Below are positions 16,832-22,959 of a stretch of 22,959 nt of DNA, one piece after another (the first letter of the stretch is position 1; each line of letters begins with the position of its first letter). The position numbers were made by a program, and so were the translations under genes. The notes below the pieces were generated by a model, which saw only the letters and a list, made by a program, of their open reading frames with translations, was not told where the DNA came from and searched no databases. Origin of the DNA: Chloroflexota bacterium (lineage in GTDB: Bacteria; Chloroflexota; Limnocylindria; Limnocylindrales; CSP1-4); NCBI GenBank assembly GCA_017860675.1, contig JAGDMV010000004.1, positions 1 to 22,959 on the forward strand, read 5' to 3'.

Positions 16832-18910
16832 TCAGCCCAGCAGGGCGGCGAGCGCCTCGGGCTCGGTCACCGGTCGCCGGCAGGCGAAGTCGCGGCAGAC
16901 GAAGGCCGTCGGCCGGCCATCCACGGCGAACCTCGACGCGAGCAGCGGGACCGCGCTCCCGGCCGGGTCGGTGGCGACCGCCACCACCAGCCGCGGCCGA
17001 TAGCCGCGGTCGAGGACGGCCCGCAGCTGGCCGACCGCGGGGACTGCCGAGTCGCCGACGATCGCCACCTCGTCCGCGCGTTCGAGCAGCCAGTCGAGGG
17101 CGACCAGCCACTGGCCGAAGCCGAGCGGCAGGCGGACGGCGGTCGGGCCGGCCCGGGCGAGCGCACGCTCGACGGCGTCGGCGTAGCGCTCGTCCGCGGT
17201 GAGCGCCCCCAGGCGCAGGAGCACGGTCACGAGCTGTGCGCTCCCCGACGGGACGGCATTGTCGGTGATGCTTCGCGGCCTGGTCACCAGGGGCTCGCCG
17301 TCTGCCGGAGTGTCGAAGAACCCGCCATCAGGATCGCTGAAGCGGTCGATGGCCTCGTCGGCCAGCTCGCGCGCCGCCGTGAACCAGCGCTCGTCCTGGG
17401 TCGCGTCGTAGAGGGCCAGCAGCCCCTCGGCCAGCCCGGCGTGATCCTCCAGCAGCGCCGCGTGGCTGGCACGGCCGCCCGCCCAGGACCGGTGGAGGCG
17501 GCCGTCGGGCGTGCGCAGGGCGGCGAGCAGGCGGTCGGCGGCGGTCGCAGCCATGACCAGGTACTCGCCCCCGGCCGCCGCCAGGGCGGGATCCGGCGTG
17601 CGCCCCAGGCGCCCGCCCGCGTCGGCGAAGGCGGCGACCGCCAGCCCGTTCCAGCCCGCGATCGCCTTCTCGTCCCGTGCCGGATGGGGTCGATGCTCGC
17701 GGGCGGCGAGCAGGGTGCGCCGCACCCGCTCGAGCACCGCGAGCGCGGTCCGGCGGTCGACACCGGCCCTGGCCGCGAGGTCGTCGGCCCTGGCCGCCTG
17801 CACCAGGACCGACCGGCCCTCGAGCTGGCCGCGCTCGGAGATCCCGAACGCCTCGATCGCCAGCGACAGGTCCGCGTCGAGCCCGGCCGCGGCGAGCGCC
17901 TCCGCCACCTCGCCGGCCGTCCAGGTGTAGGTCGCGCCCTCCACGCCGCCGGTGTCCGCATCGAGGCTGGCGGCGAAGGCTCCGTCGGGCAGGCGCAGCT
18001 CGCGGGCCATGAAGTCGAGCGTCGCCCGTGCCGTGCCGAGGTACGCCTCCTCGCCCGTCAGCGCCCAGGCGTGGAGGTACACGCGGGCCAGCAGGGCGTT
18101 GTCGGAGAGCATCTTCTCGAAGTGCGGGACCATCCAGGCGGCATCGGTGCTGTACCGGGCGAAGCCGCCGCCGAGCTGGTCGAAGATCCCGCCGGCCGCC
18201 ATGCGCTCGAGCGTCCGGCGAGCCATCGATCCGGCCCGGTCGTCGCCGCCGGCCGCCCGGCGGAGCAGGAACTCGAGAGCCATCGCGGCCGGAAACTTCG
18301 GCGCGCTGCCCCAGCCGCCGTGGACCGGGTCGAAGTCGCCCTCCAGCGTCTCGACGGCGGCCACCAGCTGGCTGCGGACCAGCGGGGCGGCGGCGGCCGG
18401 CAGCATGGCCGCCCGGGAGATCACCTCGGTCAGGTGGTCGGCCGCTCCCTCCACGTCGGCCCGGCGCTCGCGCCAGGCCTCGTCGACGGCTCGAAGCACG
18501 TCCATGAACGCGGGCATCCCGTGGCGCCGTCGATCGGGGAAGTAGGTGCCGCCGTGGAACGGCCGCCCGTCCGGGGCCAGGAAGACGGTCATCGGCCAGC
18601 CCCCCGAGCCGGTCAACGCCTGGACTGCATCCATGTAGATCGCGTCGAGGTCGGGGCGCTCCTCGCGATCCACCTTCACGCTGACGAAGCGTTCGTTCAG
18701 GAAGGCGGCCGTCGTCTCGTCCTCGAACGACTCCCGCTCCATGACGTGGCACCAGTGGCAGGCTGCGTAGCCGATCGACAGGAAGATCGGCCGATCAAGC
18801 GCGCGCGCCCGGGCGAGCGCCTCCTCGCCCCACGGGTACCAGTCGACCGGGTTGCCGGCGTGCTGCAGCAGGTACGGGCTGGTCTCGCCGGCCAGTCGAT
18901 TCGGGGCCAT
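16832..18910 (-). CDS. Thioredoxin-like DUF255 protein (YyaL/SPATA20 family)
   Basis: 692 aa, normal for the family. The N-terminal thioredoxin-like domain begins with NRLAGETSPYLLQHA and PVDWYPWGEEAL and holds the CHWC redox motif at 51-54, followed by ESFEDETTAAFLN, VKVDREERPDLDAIYM and the cis-Pro-like GGWPMTVFL. The remainder is an alpha-helical toroid resembling six-hairpin glycosidases, with DQLGGGFARYSTDAAW, VPHFEKMLSDNALL, DEKAIAGWNGLAVAAFA and a late GSAQL. No signal peptide, so it is cytoplasmic. Its biochemical role is unknown even in well-studied organisms. I chose ATG 18910 because TACGAT lies 9 nt upstream and the family N-terminus starts here; an in-frame ATG at 18988 would add 26 residues without family resemblance. 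Confidence 0.93.
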   Translation of the reverse strand: MAPNRLAGETSPYLLQHAGNPVDWYPWGEEALARARALDRPIFLSIGYAACHWCHVMERESFEDETTAAFLNERFVSVKVDREERPDLDAIYMDAVQALTGSGGWPMTVFLAPDGRPFHGGTYFPDRRRHGMPAFMDVLRAVDEAWRERRADVEGAADHLTEVISRAAMLPAAAAPLVRSQLVAAVETLEGDFDPVHGGWGSAPKFPAAMALEFLLRRAAGGDDRAGSMARRTLERMAAGGIFDQLGGGFARYSTDAAWMVPHFEKMLSDNALLARVYLHAWALTGEEAYLGTARATLDFMARELRLPDGAFAASLDADTGGVEGATYTWTAGEVAEALAAAGLDADLSLAIEAFGISERGQLEGRSVLVQAARADDLAARAGVDRRTALAVLERVRRTLLAAREHRPHPARDEKAIAGWNGLAVAAFADAGGRLGRTPDPALAAAGGEYLVMAATAADRLLAALRTPDGRLHRSWAGGRASHAALLEDHAGLAEGLLALYDATQDERWFTAARELADEAIDRFSDPDGGFFDTPADGEPLVTRPRSITDNAVPSGSAQLVTVLLRLGALTADERYADAVERALARAGPTAVRLPLGFGQWLVALDWLLERADEVAIVGDSAVPAVGQLRAVLDRGYRPRLVVAVATDPAGSAVPLLASRFAVDGRPTAFVCRDFACRRPVTEPEALAALLG

Positions 18911-18919
18911 GGCCAGCTG

Positions 18920-18925
18920 ATCGTA
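18920..18925 (-). promoter_or_regulatory. -10 element of near-leaderless DUF255 gene
   Basis: TACGAT on the minus strand ending 9 nt before the ATG at 18910. It is the same hexamer as before tatA, and there is no Shine-Dalgarno between. Confidence 0.5.
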
Positions 18926-19035
18926 CCCGGAGCGACGCCGAAACCGCCACGTGGCGATCACCGTACCGGAGGCCAAAGGCGCGATCATTCACGCAGCGCC
19001 GGGCAGCCCGGCGCGGACCCCACGAGGAGCTCGCC

Positions 19036-20118
19036 ATGGCGCAGCAGCCGACCCGCGACGTGACCAGGCCGTCCGGCCGCGTCGGCCCCCCGTGGCTCGA
19101 CCGCTTCGGTGGCATCTATGCCGCCCTCATCCCCCTCCGGGCGTTCCTCGGGTTCACCTTCCTCTACGCCGGCCTCGACAAGTTCGCCACGAAGGGCTTC
19201 CTGGCCGCCATGGGCCCCGGATCCATCGGGGAGCAGCTCGAGGCGTTCACCCGCAGCTCGCCCCTCACGCCGCTCATCGAAGCCTTCGCCCTTCCCTATC
19301 CCGTGGCGATGGGCACCTTCATCGCCCTGGCCGAGATCGCCGTCGGTCTCGGGGTCCTGACCGGCCTGCTCTACCGGGCGGCCGCCGCAGGCGGGGCCTT
19401 CACCGCCCTCATCTTCTGGCTGACGGCGTCGTGGACGACAACCCCGTTCTACTTCGGCCCGGACCTGCCGGTCATGTTCGGCTTCATCACCCTCGCCCTG
19501 GCCGGCAACGGCGGGCTCCTCGTGGCCGGCAACCTCGTCCCGGACCGGCGCGGGCGGGGCACGGGCGCGCCGGCCCGGATCGTCCCCGTCGCGGGTGCCG
19601 TCGGCCGCCGGGAGCTGCTCCAGGCGGCGCTGCTCGGAGTGGCAGCCATCGCCGCGGGCGTCGGCGCCCGCCTCCTGCTGGGGGGCGACCTGCCGGGTAC
19701 GACCGCAGGTGCCGGCTCGGGGACACCCTCGCCCTCGCCGGCCGGCACCACCCCGGCCCCGTCCTCGCCCGGCCCCGGCGGGACCGCCGGCGCCACACCT
19801 GGGGGCCCGGTGATCGGCAACGTGAACCAGCTCGCCGCGGGCGAGGCCGTCGCCTTCACCATCCCATCGAGTGGCGACCCGGGAGCGGCGATCAGGCTGG
19901 CCGATGGTCGGGTCGTGGCCTACGACCTCATCTGCACCCACGAGGGGTGCACGGTCCGTTACGACGCGGGCTCGGGGATCCTCCGCTGCCCGTGCCATGG
20001 CGCCACGTTCGACCCGGCCCAGGAAGGCCTCGTCCTCGGCGGGCCGGCCCGGCGCCCTCTGCCGAGCGTGCCCCTGGTCATCGACCCGGCGAGCGGCAGC
20101 ATCACCCTGGCATCCTAA
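19036..20118 (+). CDS. DoxX/DoxD-type membrane domain fused to a Rieske [2Fe-2S] domain
   Basis: 360 aa. The N-terminal part (about 25-168) has four hydrophobic helices with the DoxX/TQO pattern (LIPLRAFLGFTFLYAGLDKF, 31-50), as in the membrane subunit of thiosulfate:quinone oxidoreductase. A short basic loop leads to a twin-arginine motif, Arg191-Arg192 in GRRELLQAALL, at the start of a fifth helix (about 193-215), then a Gly/Ser/Pro/Thr linker (about 218-258). The Rieske domain follows, with C-T-H-E-G-C (Cys300, His302, Cys305) and C-P-C-H-G (Cys318, Cys320, His321), all four cluster ligands and the disulfide pair. The Rieske domain should face outside and probably passes electrons between a quinone-linked site and a periplasmic partner. 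The ATG has GAGGAG 6 nt upstream. The partner and substrate are unknown. Confidence 0.92.
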   Translation: MAQQPTRDVTRPSGRVGPPWLDRFGGIYAALIPLRAFLGFTFLYAGLDKFATKGFLAAMGPGSIGEQLEAFTRSSPLTPLIEAFALPYPVAMGTFIALAEIAVGLGVLTGLLYRAAAAGGAFTALIFWLTASWTTTPFYFGPDLPVMFGFITLALAGNGGLLVAGNLVPDRRGRGTGAPARIVPVAGAVGRRELLQAALLGVAAIAAGVGARLLLGGDLPGTTAGAGSGTPSPSPAGTTPAPSSPGPGGTAGATPGGPVIGNVNQLAAGEAVAFTIPSSGDPGAAIRLADGRVVAYDLICTHEGCTVRYDAGSGILRCPCHGATFDPAQEGLVLGGPARRPLPSVPLVIDPASGSITLAS

Positions 20119-20131
20119 TCATCCGAATAGA

Positions 20132-20162
20132 AAGCGCGTATCACATTTTGCGATTCGCGCTT
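20132..20162. promoter_or_regulatory. Inverted repeat abutting the -35, candidate operator
   Basis: Arms AAGCGCGTATC (20132-20142) and GATTCGCGCTT (20152-20162) pair over 11 bp with one mismatch around a 9-nt AT-rich centre. The right arm overlaps the first two bases of the -35 box. No T-run follows on the plus strand, so a terminator for the upstream gene is less likely. The nearest candidate binder is the DUF2089 HTH protein of the same operon, but no binding evidence exists. Confidence 0.55.
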
Positions 20163-20189
20163 GACAAAGTAGAACCAGCGCTGTACAAC
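20161..20189 (+). promoter_or_regulatory. Strong sigma70-type promoter of the DUF2089-DUF4097 operon
   Basis: Perfect -35 TTGACA (20161-20166), 17-bp spacer, then -10 TACAAC (20184-20189). The predicted start is about 20196. It lies in an AT-rich island (about 20119-20190) in an otherwise very GC-rich window and is the only promoter here for which both boxes are recognisable. Confidence 0.8.
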
Positions 20190-20197
20190 ATCGTCCG

Positions 20198-20254
20198 ATG
20201 ACGCAGGCCGTGCGAGGACGACGAGATGTACGAGTGCCGGATCCTCTTCCCTGA
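20198..20254 (+). CDS. Possible 18-aa leaderless leader peptide
   Basis: ATG at 20198 begins 8 nt after the -10 box, the same spacing as the leaderless genes elsewhere in the window. It encodes MTQAVRGRRDVRVPDPLP and stops at 20254, overlapping the start of the 48-aa ORF in another frame. It may be a leader peptide or chance; length alone gives no support. Confidence 0.2.
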   Translation: MTQAVRGRRDVRVPDPLP

Positions 20255-20372
20255 TCACGGCGGGCGGGCGATCCGCCGCGAGATCGAGCTGGGCCGCGAG
20301 GACCTCGCGCGCCGCGGCGGCCATGACGGCTGTCTCCGCGCGCCGGACCGGGCGGGGCGAGGGCGATCGTGA
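20226..20372 (+). CDS. 48-aa small ORF coupled to the DUF2089 gene
   Basis: First longer reading frame after the promoter. GAGGA lies 7 nt before the ATG. The start MYECRILFPDHGGRAIRR and the following EIELGREDLAR resemble the N-terminal beta module of the 94-aa protein behind nei (C-R-V...D.G...GREDLER) with a one-residue gap, so the frame is probably coding. The C-terminal 16 residues are low-complexity Arg/Gly and may be a decayed or shifted tail. Its stop shares one base with the ATG of the DUF2089 gene (TGATG), so translation is likely coupled. Function unknown. Confidence 0.5.
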   Translation: MYECRILFPDHGGRAIRREIELGREDLARRGGHDGCLRAPDRAGRGRS

Positions 20373-20788
20373 TGCCTCACGACGCGATCGCCACCTGCCC
20401 GATCTGCAGCGGCGAGCTGGCCGTCACGCGGCTGCGCTGTCGCGCCTGCGGCACCAGCCTCGAGGGGGATTTCAACGTCGGGCGCTTTGCCAGGCTGAGC
20501 CGCGAGCAGTTCGACCTGCTCGAGAGCTTCCTCCGCTCGCGCGGCAACCTGAAGGAGATGGAGCGCGAGCTCGGCGTCTCCTACCCCACCGTCCGGGCCC
20601 GGGTCGACGCGCTGCTGCGGGCACTGGGCTACGCGGCACCCGCCGGGGTTGCCGACGAGACGGAGCCGATGCCGGGACTCGAACGGACCGCGGCTGCTGC
20701 CGCTCGCCGCGAGGTGCTGGAGCGCCTCGCCCGCCACGAGATCGACGCGCAGGCCGCGGCGGCCGCGCTCCGCGACCTTGGAGGTTGA
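20372..20788 (+). CDS. DUF2089-family zinc-ribbon/helix-turn-helix protein
   Basis: 138 aa from ATG 20372 (GTG 20369 is an in-frame alternative that adds one residue). The N-terminal zinc ribbon has CPIC (9-12) and CRAC (23-26). A LEGDFNVGRFARLSREQFDLL stretch follows, then a helix-turn-helix at about 58-87 (GNLKEMERELGVSYPTVRAR) with the form of a DNA-recognition module, which is the DUF2089 architecture. The C-terminal segment VLERLARHEIDAQAAAAALRDL (115-136) is a short helical hairpin also seen in the two genes downstream. It is probably the local transcription regulator. A GGCGAGGG lies before the start. The SD of the next gene overlaps its end. Confidence 0.88.
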   Translation: MPHDAIATCPICSGELAVTRLRCRACGTSLEGDFNVGRFARLSREQFDLLESFLRSRGNLKEMERELGVSYPTVRARVDALLRALGYAAPAGVADETEPMPGLERTAAAAARREVLERLARHEIDAQAAAAALRDLGG

Positions 20789-20789
20789 G

Positions 20790-21854
20790 ATGAAGGAAGC
20801 ACGTACCCTCGAGCGCCCGGCCGGCAGCAGTCCGCGCGAGCACGAGGTCGGCGAGCACGGCGTCGTCACCGTCGCCACGACCCTCGACACGATCGTGGTC
20901 CGGGGCGTCGGCGGCACCGTCGCGCGGCTGGTCGGTCCCGACGCCGTCGACATCCTGACCGAGGCGACGCCCGGTCGCTTCTCCGTGCGCACTTCCGACG
21001 CCCCCGAGTGGCCTGCAACCGCGAACGGGCAGAGCTGGCTGGTGGGCGTCCTCATCTTCGGCCACGGCCGAGCCGCCCGGACGATCGAGCTCGAGGTCCC
21101 GGAGGGGTGCCGCCTCGAGGCGAGCACTGCCTCGGGGGCCGTCGTCGTCCACGACGTGCGGGGCGGGATCGCCGTCCACACGGCGTCCGGCGACGTGAGC
21201 ACCCGAGACGTGACCGGTGACGTCCGGGTCAGGACGGCCAGCGGCCGCGTCTCGCTGGTGACGACCGACCGCCTGGCCGCCACCGTCCGCACCGCTTCCG
21301 GTCAGGTCGAGATCGCGGCCGGCACCCTCGCCGGCCTCGCCGTGTCGACGATGAGCGGCCGGGTCGAGGTCAGCGGCACGGTGGCCGCCGGCGTGGACGG
21401 GACGGTGAGCACCGCCAGCGGCCGGGTGGACCTCGCCCTCGGCGGCGACGTCACCATCGCTGTGCGGACCGTCTCGGGCCGCGCCCGGGCGAGCCACGCC
21501 GGAGCGGCGCCGGGCGACCGAGGGCCGGGATGGGTGCTCGGAGACGGCACGGCCAGGCTCGCGGTGACGACGATCAGCGGCGCCATCAACCTGCGCGAGC
21601 CCGATCGGGAGGGGCCGGCCCCCGAGCCTGAATCTGCGGGAGGAGGGCCGGACTTCCCGGCATCCGAGCCGGCGCCGACCGACGAGACCGAGGACCGACC
21701 CGACGGGCTGGAGGATCCCGGCTCCCCGTCGAATGCAGGGTCGGGTGAGGCGACCCTGGCCATCCTGCGCGCCCTCGAACGCGGCGAGATCGGCGTGGAC
21801 GAGGCTGCCCGTCGCCTCGAGACAGGCGCACCTGGGAGCCACTCCGATGACTGA
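20790..21854 (+). CDS. DUF4097 beta-helix protein with C-terminal helical module
   Basis: 354 aa. Residues 113-264 carry a repeat of the form T-(A/M/V/I)-S-G-x-(V/I/A) at 113, 131, 149, 168, 187, 208, 227 and 261, spaced 18-21 except for the last. This is the beta-solenoid pattern of DUF4097 (YvlB/LiaX-type) proteins. An acidic Pro-rich linker (about 270-318) leads to a C-terminal helical hairpin ILRALERGEIGVDEAARRL (325-343) of SHOCT-like form. No signal peptide or membrane segment is visible, so it may stay in the cytoplasm, unlike secreted LiaX. The start has GGAGG 5 nt upstream, within the end of the DUF2089 gene. The next gene overlaps by 8 nt. Confidence 0.88.
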   Translation: MKEARTLERPAGSSPREHEVGEHGVVTVATTLDTIVVRGVGGTVARLVGPDAVDILTEATPGRFSVRTSDAPEWPATANGQSWLVGVLIFGHGRAARTIELEVPEGCRLEASTASGAVVVHDVRGGIAVHTASGDVSTRDVTGDVRVRTASGRVSLVTTDRLAATVRTASGQVEIAAGTLAGLAVSTMSGRVEVSGTVAAGVDGTVSTASGRVDLALGGDVTIAVRTVSGRARASHAGAAPGDRGPGWVLGDGTARLAVTTISGAINLREPDREGPAPEPESAGGGPDFPASEPAPTDETEDRPDGLEDPGSPSNAGSGEATLAILRALERGEIGVDEAARRLETGAPGSHSDD

Positions 21855-22209
21855 CCCGCTCCAGCACCTCCTCGGGCTCGTGGCCGACGGCAGGCTCTCC
21901 GCGGAGGAGGCCGCCCCGCTCCTCGAGGCCCTCCAGCGGTCCCCCGGCGGGCCCGGGCGGCCTCCGGTTCCTCCTCGGGGAGATGCTCCCGCCGGGGAAC
22001 GGAACCTGCGGGTCGAGGTCCGCGAGCGGGGCCGGGTCGTGGTCGACCTCAGCATTCCCGGCTCACTCGCCGGCCTCGCCGCGGCCGTGCCGGGCATGCC
22101 ACCGGACTTTGCCGATCGGATCCGCGACGCGCTGGCGGCCGGCGTGACAGGCCGGATCGTGGACGTCGCCGGAGACGAGGGCGACGGGGTGTCGATCAGG
22201 ATCGAGTAG
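21847..22209 (+). CDS. SHOCT-like/YvlB-type small protein
   Basis: 120 aa. The N-terminal hairpin HLLGLVADGRLSAEEAAPLL matches the helical module found at the C-termini of the two upstream proteins. After a Pro/Gly linker (about 33-52), the rest (NLRVEVRERGRVVVDLSIPG, about 53-72, then a helix and IVDVAGDEGDGVSIRIE) has the beta-alpha-beta pattern of the small YvlB/SHOCT-like proteins that accompany DUF4097 proteins. Soluble, no Cys. It begins 8 nt inside the DUF4097 gene with GGGAG 8 nt upstream, so it is surely co-translated. No clear terminator is seen in the 42 nt before the converging MFS gene. Function unknown; a scaffold or stress-sensing partner is plausible. Confidence 0.82.
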   Translation: MTDPLQHLLGLVADGRLSAEEAAPLLEALQRSPGGPGRPPVPPRGDAPAGERNLRVEVRERGRVVVDLSIPGSLAGLAAAVPGMPPDFADRIRDALAAGVTGRIVDVAGDEGDGVSIRIE

Positions 22210-22251
22210 CGCCGGGTCGCCGCCGCCCTGCCGGCCGAGGGAAGGCCAGAA

Positions 22252-22959
22252 TCACGCCTCCCCCGGCCCGGCCATCGCCGGAGCCGGCGCGGACTCGGAA
22301 GCCGAGGCCTCGGCCACCGGTTGCGGCTTCGTCGCCGGCAGCAGGAGCGAGAAGAGGACGCCCAGCAGGACGAAGCCGGCTGCCACCAGTCCGGCCATGC
22401 GCGCCGCCTCGGCGAACGCCTCGTCGGCCGCCGCCACGTAGGGCTCGAAGAACGCCCTGGCAGCCGGGCTGGCCAGGAACGCCTCCACCTCCGGCGGGAG
22501 CTGGACGAAGTCGTTGACCGTGGACGGGTCATCGCGCAGCGGCACCAGCACCTGGCCGGCCGACTCCTCGAGGGCGGTGACGATGAAGTCGTTGACCTCG
22601 GTAGCGACGGCGGGCGGCAGGCCGGACGGCGGCGGGATGGTGGCGAACCGCTCGCTCGCGCCGTTCGACAGTGAGACGAACAGGACGGTGCCGAGGATGG
22701 CGATCCCCAGGGCCGACCCCACCTGGCGGATGGTCGAGTTGGCGCCCGATGCCAGCCCGGACCGCTCCACCGGCACGTCCGAGAGGACGATGCTCGTCAG
22801 CTGGGCGGTCGCGAATCCGACCCCGATGCCGTAGAAGAACAGCGGCACTGCCAGGACGACGCCGCTGGTGCCCGGCGAGATGAGGAACGACACGGCGATG
22901 ATGCCGGCTGCCTCGAGACCCATCCCCAGGGTCACCACCCGGCGCGGCCCGAAGCGGCG
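22252..22959 (-). CDS. DHA2-type MFS drug exporter, C-terminal half
   Basis: 235 residues are visible; the 5' end is beyond the right edge. The first visible residues RRFGPRRVV belong to a motif-A-like loop of the second half. Several membrane helices follow, with GIGVGFATAQLTSIVLSDVP and SGLASGANSTIRQVGSALGIAILGTV, the latter typical of 14-helix EmrB/QacA-type exporters. A long extracytoplasmic loop of about 90 residues (from SNGASERF to AFAEAARM) precedes the last helix, also a feature of that group. The tail is Ala/Pro/Glu-rich. It probably exports toxic organic compounds by proton antiport; substrate unknown. It converges on the YvlB-like gene. Confidence 0.9.
   Translation of the reverse strand, partial: RRFGPRRVVTLGMGLEAAGIIAVSFLISPGTSGVVLAVPLFFYGIGVGFATAQLTSIVLSDVPVERSGLASGANSTIRQVGSALGIAILGTVLFVSLSNGASERFATIPPPSGLPPAVATEVNDFIVTALEESAGQVLVPLRDDPSTVNDFVQLPPEVEAFLASPAARAFFEPYVAAADEAFAEAARMAGLVAAGFVLLGVLFSLLLPATKPQPVAEASASESAPAPAMAGPGEA

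Noticed and set aside
20132..20162. Inverted repeat read as a terminator of the DoxX-Rieske gene
   Set aside because: There is no T-run after the right arm; instead it runs straight into a -35 box. A terminator function is not excluded but operator fits better.
20323..20793. Alternative-frame ORF over the DUF2089 gene
   Set aside because: It is Arg-rich without motifs, while the other frame has the zinc ribbon and HTH.
22210..22251. Possible bidirectional terminator between the YvlB-like and MFS genes
   Set aside because: Only short GC pairings and no T-run on either strand could be found.
20472..22532. Minus-strand open frame of 686 codons opposite the DUF2089-DUF4097 operon
   Set aside because: Low-complexity Arg/Ser/Pro translation, antisense to genes with clear repeats and ribosome sites.

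Overview
The window is a very GC-rich chromosomal stretch with strong G/C bias at third codon positions, dense genes and short intergenic gaps. No RNA genes, insertion sequences, integrases, CRISPR arrays or phage genes were recognised. Gene content (glutamate dehydrogenase, DegV, Lhr with a Nei-type glycosylase, a GT87-like membrane protein, a DoxX-Rieske fusion, DUF2089 and DUF4097 proteins) together with frequent leaderless starts would suit a high-GC, mostly uncultured lineage such as Chloroflexota (Limnocylindria-like) or an actinobacterium-like relative. The taxonomic call is inference only.

Layout. 1-3670 (minus): glutamate dehydrogenase (3' end cut by the window edge), a DegV-family lipid-binding protein and an MFS permease. 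3716-7565 (plus): a gamma-glutamyltransferase-family Ntn hydrolase divergent from the MFS gene, two uncharacterised proteins (178 and 87 aa), and an AzlC/AzlD branched-chain amino acid exporter pair. 7562-8725 (minus): a putative (alpha/alpha)6-barrel glycoside hydrolase converging on azlD. 8829-9794 (plus): a GT87-like membrane glycosyltransferase. 9815-16404 (minus): a DNA-processing block transcribed clpP-like, lhr helicase, nei glycosylase, then a 94-aa unknown; the last three are tightly packed. 16586-16765 (plus): a TatA-like protein. 16832-18910 (minus): a thioredoxin-like DUF255 protein. 19036-20118 (plus): a DoxX-Rieske fusion. 20161-22209 (plus): a compact unit consisting of a strong promoter with an inverted repeat, a 48-aa small ORF, a DUF2089 zinc-ribbon/HTH regulator, a DUF4097 beta-helix protein and a SHOCT/YvlB-like protein. 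22252-22959 (minus): the C-terminal half of a DHA2-type MFS exporter, cut by the window edge.

Two things stand out. First, six genes have a -10-like hexamer 6-9 nt before the start codon and no Shine-Dalgarno sequence, which predicts leaderless mRNAs, while most other genes carry clear Shine-Dalgarno motifs. Second, the 20161-22209 unit looks like a self-contained regulatory operon. Its three main proteins carry the same kind of short helical motif, and it sits behind the only near-consensus sigma70 promoter I could find. It is the best candidate here for an undescribed system, probably related to the YvlB/LiaX envelope-stress proteins, but its function is unknown.
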